Part shown: one piece after another, positions 22,901-35,166 of the stretch
How positions within the stretch are numbered: position 1 is the stretch's first letter
How the letters are laid out: each line of letters begins with the position of its first letter
Origin: Limanda limanda
Taxonomy: Eukaryota > Chordata > Actinopteri > Pleuronectiformes > Pleuronectidae
Direction: 5' to 3'
Assembly (NCBI RefSeq): GCF_963576545.1
Contig: NC_083648.1
Location: 19,268,154 to 19,332,153 of the forward strand
Length of the DNA stretch: 64,000 nucleotides
Translations under genes and position numbers: made by a program
The notes under the pieces: model-generated
What the model saw: the letters and a program-made list of their open reading frames with translations, nothing else
Databases searched by the model: none
Told to the model about the DNA's origin: nothing

Positions 22901-25808
22901 AAGCATCACAATTTACTCACATTATAGTTTAAATAGATGGCGTGTGTGTGTGACCAACTGACAAACAGAGACAGGAAGACACAGATCCACACTCGGAAAG
23001 GTTCAAAGGTTAAGCTGCCTCGATGCCGGCTCCCCAACAAAAAGTTTCCTGCTGCCAAGTCCTTATATCTGGAGGGGCACTTCTGACTCTCCATCTGTGG
23101 CCATCTGTCCCCTCACTGTCCCCATTCTACTGTGGCAAGCGGGGGGGACGCAACACTGTGATCAGTGACAAGCCCTGAAACAGTATGGAGCAGCGCTGAG
23201 AGTAATTGTTCTCTCCATGGTCCTGGTGCAAGGCTCCTACGTCAGGTGGGAGATCACAGCGTTGGATTTGAAGCCGTCTTGCATCCTGCGTGTTGATTCC
23301 CAGCTCTTTTTTTTGAAGACTTTGCTATTGCTTTTCTTATTTTATAGTGTTTATTTAACGGAAATTGGAGGAGAATTGGGAGGAGAGATGTGACAAGCAT
23401 TCTAAATTCCCCTTTTCCATTGGTCAAAAAAACCACTTCATCTTGGCTATGGTCTGAAATGGGAACGGGTAAAATCAACATTCCCTCCCGGGTCAAATGA
23501 CTCTGAAGTAGACACAGGTTTTAATCGGCCGCGATGGAAACAAGACACCTGTCACCGTGCTAATTTAGCAAGACAGTGACATAAGACACCACCTAATTTG
23601 GTCCTTCTTGGCATTAAATATCAGATAAAGGCAAAACCCTCTACAGGCAATGGGAAAATATGTAATTGCTTCTTTTAATGGGTTTATCCGAGTTTTAAAA
23701 ACCTGCGTATACGTGCAAATTTTGGTTTAAAAGAGGTATAACAGGTCTCCCAAATGGCGTGTTGTGCAATATGTAGGATACCTTTAAATAGAGATACAAA
23801 TAGTAGAATATACTTTAGGCAACCTTGTGTCAGACAAATTAAGAGCATCGGGCTCATGGGCCAGAAATATTGTGAGGGCCACTCAACCTTGGGTAATTGT
23901 AAATCCAGAAAAGCAAAGGAATATGTGTCATCCCCCTCTTCACACACACACACCTTCTCCCTCTCTCCTCTCCTTCCGTACAGTGTGTAACAACATGAAA
24001 CAGCATGCCCTGCAGCTCTTTAGTTTCATACAGCACACGCGCTTGTCTTGATCTGAACCCAGAGCACGTAGTGTACGAGTTATGCCGCTGTGTCAAGATT
24101 CTCATTCGGTATGCAAGGCCTACTTTCTTTTTTTTTTTGAGTATCTGTTCATAAACGTCTAAATCTCTCCTGAAGTGTTATTAGGGGAAATGGTACGCTG
24201 TATGTAAAGAAACAAATGGCACAGAACATCTGGTTAAAGCTCATCTGAGAGCGCTGCACTGAATTGGACCGATCATGTTTAAAATGCAACTGGAGCAGCA
24301 TGCATTTTACATTACATTACAGAGTGTATGAGTCAGTGAAATCAGGATGGAATGCATAATACTGTATGAATAGACTGGAGTCGCTGCATGAGGGATGGTT
24401 TTAAGAAGGTAGAGCAATAATTATTGCAGGAGTCCAGCTCTTTGTACATCAGTCATGCAGGGTGTTAGCATCAGCACGACTGCGATCAAATACAGAACAT
24501 ATGTATCTCAAATTAACGTCCACAGTTGGTCTCCAGTCTGTCATCAAAGTCTGAATGTTCCTTTCTCCACATGGGAGGTGTTTGCATGCCAGGCTGCGGC
24601 TGCTTAATGTTCAGAGGTACATCGTGGCCGTATATAAGACACATTATCCGCTTGGCAGGGACACAAGTCGGAATCAGACCCAGATTTGACATTCACTTGC
24701 TCAGAGACTTTAATGACTTTAGCATCGTCAAGCCCTCCCCCTCTTTTAGAGGATTCTGCCCTCATGAATTAGTGAGAGGGTGTGCATAGCCAAGACAAGC
24801 GCTTGCATTAGGACCAAGACCCTTTTTTTCTCGATTTGCACAAGCCATTTAATTAGCTTGTTTCCCCCTGAATTTCCAATTTGGTTTTTGATGTATTTTT
24901 CGTAAATTGCAGGGATGAAAAGAGGGGTTAGATTTAACATGGATGGCAGTTCCATGTGCTTCTTGGTGGAATAAGTTCATTTTTGGTTTGATATGGTCTT
25001 TGATGGCAGCCTGACAGTCTCTGTTAGGGACATTAAGCCTCATCTTCTTCTCATGCTCAGCTTAAGCCAGCCACTTAAACGTGTCGTTAACTGATGCACT
25101 GTACGGGCTCGTGACCTAGAATTGAGAGACCGAAGGGGCTGAAAAAACTGTGAAATTCTCCAAGGTGCTGGTGACCTTGATTTGGAATACTGCTATCTCT
25201 TTGTGTGAATGCAGCAGGAGTGTTGAAACCCTGCGCAGATTATGAGGGGATGGTTGATACATGGTTGCACGCACAAGACGGCAATCGAGAGTCTCACCCA
25301 CGTAATCAAAACAGGAGGACAGCGGGCATGCAGCACAAAGACAAAACGACAAAGGTGTCCCTGTCAAGGTGGATGTCAGGGCAGCTACAGAATAATCAGC
25401 CGTTGGGATGGGAACACAAAAGGGAATGGATGACAAAACACGTCATCTTCCTGCCGCCACCCAACATCCATCACCCAGGAAGGGCCTTGTGGATTGTGGG
25501 GGAGCGCTGGACCGAGATGATTCCTCTCAATAGCACCCATGGGGACTTTGGGCATGGGTGCAACGTAGGAGCGTCCCCCCCACTCAACCACCCCATAACC
25601 TTTCACCCTGGAGCTTTGTGTGTGCATAGCTCACAATGTTGTGCAGTAGGTGACGTGGAAGTGGTCTCATTGTTCTTCTTGTTTTCTCCTTTGGTCCACT
25701 GGCTTTAACCAACTTCGTTTTTTCAATTTTCTTTCAATCTTTTCTTGCTGCTGGTAATTTATTATTCAATCTAAATGTTCTATTCCATAAATATTTATAC
25801 CATTGAGT

Positions 25809-25842
<34 letters not shown>

Positions 25843-26132
25843 CCACTAGCCTCTGTACCTTAAACAGGGCACAATACTAGAGTCGTAGGAGCTCGCACAT
25901 CCTTTTTATAATCATTAAATTAATTTTCTTCCCTGTTCTATTTGTTCTCTTTCACGCCACAGGTCAGGACCGCACCGAGGCGGGGCTTATTAAGCGTTTC
26001 CGTGGAGATGGCATGCGGTACAAGGCCAAGCTGATCGGGATTGATGAGGTGACAGCGGCGCGTGGGGACAAGCTGTGCCAGGACTCCATGATGAAGCTGA
26101 AGGTGCAGACTTCTGTGTGTGTGGGTGTCTGA

Positions 26133-26194
<62 letters not shown>

Positions 26195-29100
26195 ATCTGC
26201 ATTGAGCCTCTTCATTCATCTCAGACAGATTTTTTAAAAAAGCATGACTGTATTGTGTGTTGAGTCACGGGAGCTGTCCTCTCCTGTGTATGACTCACTG
26301 GAACTCTGCAAAGAAGTGACCAAACGGAACAAATAACAGTCCAGGTATATTATTCTGCAGCTCTTTGTCGCGTAGGAAGCTTTTGTAAGGTTGGTGCTAT
26401 ATCTTGTGCAAAATGGTAGAACCTTTGTACCTTATTTTCCCTCTAATAGGCTGCTTTATTTTTAGTCTTGCTCAAAGCTCCCCCACATTTATTCATACAG
26501 ATTTGTATTGACCTTGAAGGCAAGCTGTCTTCCTTTTTTGAGTATTATACAAGCTAGGCAGAAGATTCTCACTTTTTAACCTGTGACTGCGAGAACATTA
26601 CTCGCCCCCACCCCCACTTGTTGTGTGTCTTCTCGTGTCAGTCACAGTTTTCTATTTTTACTACAAAGTCCATACTTGTAGCGCATATGGAAACTGGGAT
26701 AATGTGACCCAGATAATATAATAGTGAATGTCGAAAGTAAATTAGGTCAAATTCAGTCGCACACTAAGGCTGGAAGGAAAGAAAAGAGCACTGGGTTGAA
26801 GATATACTAATATGTACTATGATGTTCTTTAAATTCACTATTTTTAAAGCCCCACAAAGCACACATGCACTTTACAGTCATAATGGTCTCTCCCAGAAGA
26901 AGGTTGCCGATACTGGTTCTTGGCACAGGTTCAAATCCAGACTGGGCCAGTGGAGTTTGAATGTTCTCCCCATGTTTGTGGGTAATCTAATTCCCTCCCA
27001 TAGGCTAAGTACATGCAGGGTCAGGTTTCCTCCGTGGATAAGCAAGAGATGAGGTTTTGTTTTGTTTCTCCAACACCTTGTGTGAGATAAGGTTTTAGAA
27101 TCAGTGAAAACACTGTCTCAGATAACAAGTGGTTGTCAGAGAAGAGACTAAACATCTCTGTACATCCAATTAACAACAGAGCCACAAACATTCACCTCCC
27201 TTTCTGGAGTCGTGTCCAGGATCAGCCTCTATGCAGTGAAAAATACAGACTGTACATAGAGATCCACAACATGTGCTGCTCCTCAAAACTTAATCCAACG
27301 CTTCCTGATCACCACCTGGTAGCTGGATGCAGTATAGGTTATAAACCTTGCCGCTGACATGTTAACGTATGGACCAAACAAAAAAGTCAAAGCGAATGTC
27401 ATTCAATATGATTTTGGTCATTTTATTCAGGTCTTATCACACAGATGGACGTTCAGATGTTTATGTTTCTGTTTATTTTTATGTTGTTGATTGATGCTGT
27501 GGCTGCTTATGGCTGCTAAGCTTTTCTGTTCAGAGGAGGGTTTTAGCAAATGGTCATTTATAGACATATTAAAAATCTCCTCTCAAAAGTTTATTCTGTA
27601 TCATCCTGACTGTTTCACTGTTACTAAAGTAAAAGGCAACGAATTCTTATCGCTTTCTTTGTTCTTAAGAAAAAAAGCAGTCCGTCTTTGCACTTGGTGG
27701 CTATAGGATAAATCCTTCTCCAATAGAGGACATATATGTGTTGCTTTTTAAGTTTCTTCTCAAGGATTTTTCCGCAGCTTAAGTGTGTGGGCGGGCCTAC
27801 AAAGAGAGCAGTATATAGCCAGGGGGCAAAGCCTCTCATCGCCCATATCCATTCACTGTGATATGTTCAATAAAACATCTTTTTCGCTGCCTTGATCCGA
27901 CATGTCGGCAGTGTCCTCGGCGTGACTCCGGTAGTCACCAGCCACCAGCCAGTTACAGTCAATGGAGCAGTCGATACAGGCTTGCTATTATCTGGACAGG
28001 GGATAGAGGAGGGGATGGGGTTTCTATTGAGCTGCCTCTCACTGCCTTGAGGACTAATCCACCAAATGGAGAAGCCGATGGCTGATTGACATCATCCATC
28101 GACTGCCCCTGCCCGCCTGCCTCTTTCTCACTTACTTCATTTCTTTCCCGTTGCTTGCTCTGCTCTTTATCCTCTTCCCCTCTTTATATACTGCTTCATC
28201 ACTTCCTTTTCTCATATGAACCTACATTTTTTTTTGTGATGATGCATGTATTTCTCCCTCACCCTTCAGGAACGACTTGTTATGCCCGTAGTTTTGAATA
28301 GAGCTCTGCCTTAACAAGAAAGGTCTGAGGTGGAGGTTAGCTGATGTACAGGAGAGGTCAAGCGTGTGTCTGTGTAATTGCGACTGCAGTTTTGTCAGAG
28401 ATATTCAGCACAGCAGGCAGGTCTTTCTTATCTTCTCTGGGTTTCCCTCTTCTCTCTTCTCTCATGTCGCAGGCTTTGTTCTAGGAAAGGCACGTCAAAC
28501 ACACAGGTCGCATTAACTGGAACAGGGTGGAGATGTTAATTGTCTTCTTTATTAGACTTGAGAATAAAAAGCAAAAAAAGGGGGCTGCCGAGAACCATGG
28601 GAAATACATACTTCAAAGGCCTGATTGGTTGTTCAGTCAGCACTATGTGAACAGCGGGCTGGTCGGTCAGCATGAGCGATGCATTCTGTCAGCAAATCTC
28701 ACCCCATTGTTGTTAGCTCGCACTTGTGCATGTCACGTTGAAGTGCAGCAGAGCTACTTCAAGAAAGGGAAGAAGAAAAAAGGGAAATAATAACAAGACT
28801 CGCTGCACAAGGTGACATTTGAGTTCCTGTGAGAGTAGAGCTTCAAGAAAAAGGCACATGAAAGAACATTCTGTCCTATCGCACCTTACGTAACTCCTGC
28901 CTTCTCACCACCCCCCCAAACTTTCTCTTGAATCTGCCCGTCAGCCACCCACCCCCTCATCTCCCACTGTCACGCTCACCTGAGTCGGAAGAGAGATCAG
29001 CTCATGGTCTTTAACGCCAAGTTCATATCCTTTCATCTCCTCATGTCATTTCCTTTAATCTCCTACAGGGAATGGCTTCCTCGGCACGTTCCAAAGGGGA

Positions 29101-32100
29101 GCACAAGCAGAGAGTCTTCTTGACGGTGTCTTTCGGCGGGATCAAGATTTACTGCGAAAGATCAGGGGTGAGTAGCGTGTCAGCAAGGGACTCCGCTGCG
29201 GCAGGGCTGCAGCAAGAGGCCACCGCCAGCTGCCACTCTGTGAACCTATATGGTATAGGACGTCCAGCGGGTATACACTTGCACAGTTCAGTTCACAGCG
29301 GCTGCCGAGGCTGCCATCTTGTACGCCTGGCCTGCACGGTTGACATGTTTGTACCGTGGCAATTTCTGCACACAAGTAACATGATTCATGAGTAGCAAGA
29401 GCAAACCTTAGTTCAGGGGTCTTTGACGTTTTTCAGGCCAAGGACCCCCAAACTGGTGAAGAGATCGAGCAGGGACCCCCTACTATATATATTGTAAAAA
29501 ATTGTGTTTTATATTAAACTGGGCTATTATATATTCATGTTTTTAATTTAAACATGTGCAAGGTACAGGGTGGCCATGCCACTGCCATTTATAAGCATAC
29601 ATCTTGCATTCAACACTGAGCTATTAAATTAATTCACAGATTCAGGTTTTTATTTTAAACATACATGTAGAAGAGACAGTGAATCCTCAAGCCATCTGTG
29701 GATGGCACACATACTCCCACATTAGTGATATGTCGGACCCTGGTGGATAGCACACAACTTATCTAATCTTGGACGGATGGAGGTTGTCAGGCAGAGGGTC
29801 AAATCAGCCTCACAATATGTTGGATGTATATTAATGTGAATTTAAAGACATATAAATTTGTGGTAAAAAAATTGGATAAAAAAATCGTCTAATCAACCAA
29901 AGATTTTGCGACCCCCCCCTGCAGTATCTCCGCGGACCCCTAGGAGTCGCGGACCCCCTGTTGAAGACCTCTGCTTTAGTTCATAAATATTTCACATGGC
30001 AGCATTAATTTGCAGGCCTTGCATTCGATATTTGACTCTGAGTAACATACTCTATAGGCTACACTACAAGATGAGGGGTGTGCTGTAGAACCTACTTAAG
30101 ATCACTCAGACCCTGTCTGCGTGCTAATGATAGCGCAGTGAGCAATGTTTGGCTGTTTCCGTCTCCATCCTGGCTCTCAACTCCCGCGGACTCGGAAGCC
30201 TGCTGTTCCATTACAGGATGATCGAGGGGCCCGGTTCTTCCCCGTCCTGGGGCGTAGTGTTGGCTAGATAGGCCCACTCTGCTCATCAGCGCTAACCGAT
30301 AATTAGCGCTCAGTTCCACCCCTTAATGATCATTGCCGCTAATGCTAATTACACCAAGGCTCCACCTCAGCTGTCGTTAGGGCTAAACTGATAATTACGC
30401 AACGGCGTTGGTCTCGCGGTTGCCGACCCCCACCCCAGTGCCAACCATTTATTCCCAGAAAAAAACACCCATCTTTGATGATATCTCTTTTCAATATGAC
30501 TGGTGGCGATAGAGGCGCGTCTTTCGCCTGTAATTGAAAAGAACATTAGGCCTTGGCCGCCACCACCAACCAGCTCACCAGCTTTTGACAAGCTCATTTG
30601 TTGTTTTGGAAATCATGCCCCGTAATGCTCTTCATTTTATTTACTGATTACTGGCAGCAAATAACACTCCACACTTAATATCCCTCTTGAGTGATTATGG
30701 GGGAAACGGGGATCACTCCAGCGCAGGCAGAGTCAGCAAGTGTTTAGATGGAAATACTTTATGTAAAGCTGACATGATTCTCTGCTGGATCGAGTCGACT
30801 AGTCATATTAGTTTTGTATTTTACAGTAATCTGGGGCATTGCCAACGTCTGAGTATTGGCTAATATTCGAATAAAAGCTCCTCCCCAGTGCCCTAAGCTT
30901 ATCTCCGTGTACAGAGAAGCAGCAGGTAGCTGTGCTTGAGTGACAGCCTAATTAATCTGCGGGTATATATTAGCGCACGGTTATATTTCCTAAGCTTTTT
31001 GCTTCCTTCTTTTTCCACCTGGTATTTCATAGCTTGCTTATTAATATGGTGTTTCTTGATAATAACAGCATCTGAAATCCTGCTGGACTTAAGAATAAAA
31101 GACCCGATCAAACCAAAACCTCATATTATTTGATTCTTATTTTAAAAGAGAGAACTGGTTTTAAAGTTCGAATTTTATCTATACTATGTTGCGTAAGAGA
31201 AATTAAAACATCCCTGAATCTTTCCTCTTTCTGTCAGAGACATTTAGGCTCACAACGTGTTGGCTGGTCGTGTTTGGTTTAACAATTTGCAAAGATGTTT
31301 TAAGTAGGTTTGACCTACTTTTTCTGCCAACACAGTGTACAGGGTTCCTTTTAAAACATTATATCAAAAGGAAGATTTTCAAATGAAAGAGGACATCTTA
31401 TAATGCCTCTATAAAAATAAAGAAGACATTCAGCAGTGCCCACATGGTCTTTCCTATGTGAACACTTTACACTTCTGCCATCTATAGGTGCTCCTGCATC
31501 AGCACTCGGTCCACGAGATCAGCTACATCGCCAAGGACACCAGGGACCACCGGGCCTTCGGCTATGTCTGCGGGAAGGAGGGCCACCACAGGTTTGTGGC
31601 CATCAAGACTTCACAGTCGGTGAGTACTTCTCCATTCTGCTGGAGAGGGATTTGAAGTCTTTAAATTTAGATTTTAAGCAAATCTCATTGACTCAGGTGC
31701 CAGTTTACAAGTTGAGATGCAAGTCAATTTAAATCTCCAAATGCTGTGGAGATTTCTACATTGTTCTCTTGAAGCTGTATTAAGGTAATAGTGTTTTTCC
31801 CTACAGAGACCAAGTCCTTTTAATCCATACGTCTGGCAATTAAATATTCAAGCTGTGTGGCTATGGGAGACCGCCTGGCACTGTCTTCTTTTGGTTACAT
31901 TTTAAATATCGATGGAGTCAAAATCGAATTTTCTGAAGAGTGACGAAAATTATCTTCTCAAGAGTCACGTCCACAGATCTTCAAACTTGAGTGAGGAAGT
32001 GGAAAAGTGTGGAATATAAAATCTGTCTTTTTCAAGTGTAGGATGGGAAGAACATTTTCAAAAGATTGCTGTGGTGTGAATTCATGCTATACTGGATATT

Positions 32101-35100
32101 GCAGATCAACAACCCCCACGCCCTGCTGTGCTGAGCTCGCTGTTTGTTTCTGACTAAATCAAAGACAAACACCAGACAGCCACGTTCTGCATTCACAGGA
32201 TCTATTCTAAGATGATTGACTGACCAGAATAACAGAATATACATAAATGCAAAGAAAACACGCAAATTAAATACATAATATACACATAAGTTACTTCCCA
32301 TAACAAAAACATATTTATTAAGTTTAAAGAAAAATAATGCAAATAGTAAAAGATGCCTGTAACAACCTTTTGGACAGGAGAAGTTAAAACATGAAAAGCA
32401 ATTCAATTTCTAAATGCTGACATCCTCTTCTTCCTCCTCCTTCCCTGTCCACCTCTCCCATCCAGGCCGAGCCCCTCATCATCGACCTGCGTGACCTCTT
32501 CACACTCGTCTACGACATTAAGCAGCGGGAGGAGATGGAGAAGAAGGCTCAGAAGGACAAACAGTGTGAGCAGGCGGTGTATCAGGTAGGACGCTTAGAG
32601 GCCCTCTTTATTTTTTTTATGTTTTTTTCTCACTTTCGTTTCCCATTTGGAGGCGAGATCGCACATTACATCTCAGCCAGGGATGCATTCACACACCAGA
32701 AATCTTAACACTTCCGAGCGTCCTCTGAAGTGCATCGCAAACTGTGTTTGTCTGCGCGACTGATTTCTGTGCTGAATATCTGAATAGCATGGAAGTGTGA
32801 CACGTTTAGAAGAGATGCGTGTGACAGGGAATGTATGCGTCGGTGTGTTTGTGATCCAGCAAATCGCCGCTTCATTAAAACTCAATGCAATGTCAGTTTC
32901 TTACTATGCTTGGTTGCAGACTAAGATTTTTGCAGTCGATGCCTCTTCTTCATCCATTTGTTTCCTAACGAGAGATTGAATTCTCCAAGTGACTGATGAA
33001 AGAAACAAAATGTGTTGTCTGCCTTCTGTCCCAAACCCCCACAGACCATCCTGGAGGACGAAGTGGACGATCCAGTTTACCAGGTAGGTCCACAGCTACA
33101 CAGATATACGGAACATAGACCCTGCTGATTCTGATGCTTTTCTAGCTTCAACGATGCTGTTTTCACTCTCAAAGCCCGGGATAGAGAAACAACAAATAAT
33201 CCTCAATTCAAATATCTTCTCCAGTCACTGATCCGCTTGAATTAATGATTCATGATATTCCACCATTCCTGTAATACACAGTAGACCATGGATAGTTTTG
33301 TTCAACCATTCAACTCCCATTTGCCAGTGCAGTGTCGTAAAACCATATTTTTTAAGTTGATCTGTGTCAATGTTCTGATTTCTTCCAAAGATATGCCCCC
33401 CCACCCCCGGACTGGTTGTTACCCCTCTCTTCTTTATTTTTTGCCCTGTGCATTTATTTGGCTGAACATGATTTTCTTTTTTTTTCTCTGTGTTTGCTCA
33501 CACTGAATACAGACAACACTAACTCTTACTCTGAATGCTCTGTTCAGCAGTACATCTAACCACCTCCCAGATCACCTCTGTTCTATGCTCTAGCCTGAAG
33601 TGTGTTTTTGCATAAAGTCATTTCCATTTTGCAGTTTTCAATTTAAGTTGATGTTGGTTGACAAAACTCCAGAGACTGGCCAGAGTCTTAAAAAGGAATA
33701 ATGTAACATTTTGGTAAATGTGCTTAATCTCTTTCTGTGTGAGGGTTGGATGAGAGGATCAATATGTCATTATGTTAAACCTGTGGAACCTAGTTAGCTT
33801 AGCATAAAGAGAAGAACACAGTTAGCCTGGCTATTTTCAAATGTAACAAAATCCACTTCTTAGCACACAAGTTTCACAGATTAATACATTAAATAATTGA
33901 ATCTATTCAAAAACCAAAGGGTCAAATTTACAATTTGTGTTATTTATGGGGAATTATGTGGAGGACTATTTTTTGGTTGGGTCCAGCGACTTTCTGGAGT
34001 GTGCTGCCAAAAAAATAGTTCAGCACATTAACCCCTGCAAACCTTCAGTCTATGTTTAGATTAAACAATTAAGTGTAAATTAGCTGTAATCACAGTTTGA
34101 AAAAAACAGGCCAGCTGTTTCCTTTCTCTATGGGAAGCTAAACTAACAGGCTTCTCCACCTGAGAAGAAATGAAAAAGGTCTCAATCCTCTCATCTGACT
34201 CTCAGCAACTCTCAGTTTTGGTTTTGAGACGCAATTTAGGGAGCGGACTTAAAACTTTTGTCATTGATTCACTAACTTTTTGAACAATGAAAAAAACTGT
34301 CTTTCAATTTGAATAGAGAAAAGGAATCAACCCATTAATTTCTTTAATTCCGTTGCCATTGTGATACCATTATTGTTTTACTACCAGCAAAATGAAAGCC
34401 CTTGTTGTTTAAACATTATATCGTCAGTTGGGAAGACTGCAAATAATCCTGCAGGCTGCTTCCTCTTATTTCCTCTTCTACTGTTAAACGCTGTCTCAAC
34501 TTCCTCCAAAGTCAGAATTATCCTTAACACTGCAAACAATTCGAACCAAGCGTTAGTGTGATCTGGACCGAGAGCATCTCCATGATCCGACGCACCTTTC
34601 AAACCTGCTATTTTGTCCGAACCAAACAAGACGGGTGTGAAAGCACGTTGAGTAAAGTGCGTGTCCCAAATTGCCAAATTATTCCTTTAATCGGAGATCC
34701 ATAATTGCATTGATCTTTATCAACGTGAGAGGAGATAACGACAGATTTAAGGACTTGTGGGACTTCGGTCATGGATCTCAATCCTAAGACCTGCGGGTCT
34801 GTTTCCTCTCCAAGAGGTGGAGCATCATGCTGCTAATGTTGAAGGGAGAACCTCGACCTAAGACCTCCACATTGCCTTGAACTACTGCCTGACCTATTAT
34901 ACTTGTGCTCTTTCCTCCTCCCACCTCACTCCTTTTCTTTCTCTCTTCATCACCCCATTCCTCTTTCATGTGCCCCAATTTCACATCCTTTACGTTCCTG
35001 ATCTCATTTCATTCCTCACTTGACGCCATCCTCACTCCCCTGTGCTTTCATTTATTCTCATCATGTATCACCCTCTTGTTGTAACTCTCTGTTTTATACA

Positions 35101-35103
35101 CCA

Positions 35104-35166
<63 letters not shown>

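Larger units (their letters stand above)
26195..29068. other. dab1 intron 2 remainder
   Basis: No exon seen. It contains two recognisable dispersed repeats (26885-27040 and 27190-27420). The rest is AT- and pyrimidine-rich single-copy-looking sequence ending in the polypyrimidine tract before the acceptor at 29068. Confidence 0.6.
25963..32585 (+). other. dab1: PTB/PID domain region of dab1 (coding exons 2-5)
   Basis: Exons 25963-26102, 29069-29167, 31488-31619 and 32466-32585 encode the phosphotyrosine-binding fold, which in DAB1 binds unphosphorylated NPXY peptides and PI(4,5)P2. Visible conserved blocks are [78 protein letters not shown] and LIIDLRDLF. The His-Lys pair implicated in phosphoinositide contact in mouse (81/82) is at 82/83 here. 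The helix ends in the [15 protein letters not shown] segment. The fold appears complete. Confidence 0.92.

Noticed and set aside
25205..25708. 167-codon open frame on the plus strand
   Set aside because: Longest non-repeat frame outside exons, but no domain, no homologue I recognise, no codon bias, and it lies inside a dab1 intron with overlapping frames on the other strand.
25938..26263. Minus-strand His-Thr-rich and plus-strand Cys-Val-rich frames over the first PTB exon
   Set aside because: Produced by the GT repeat; the real coding frame is the plus-strand dab1 exon ending at 26102.
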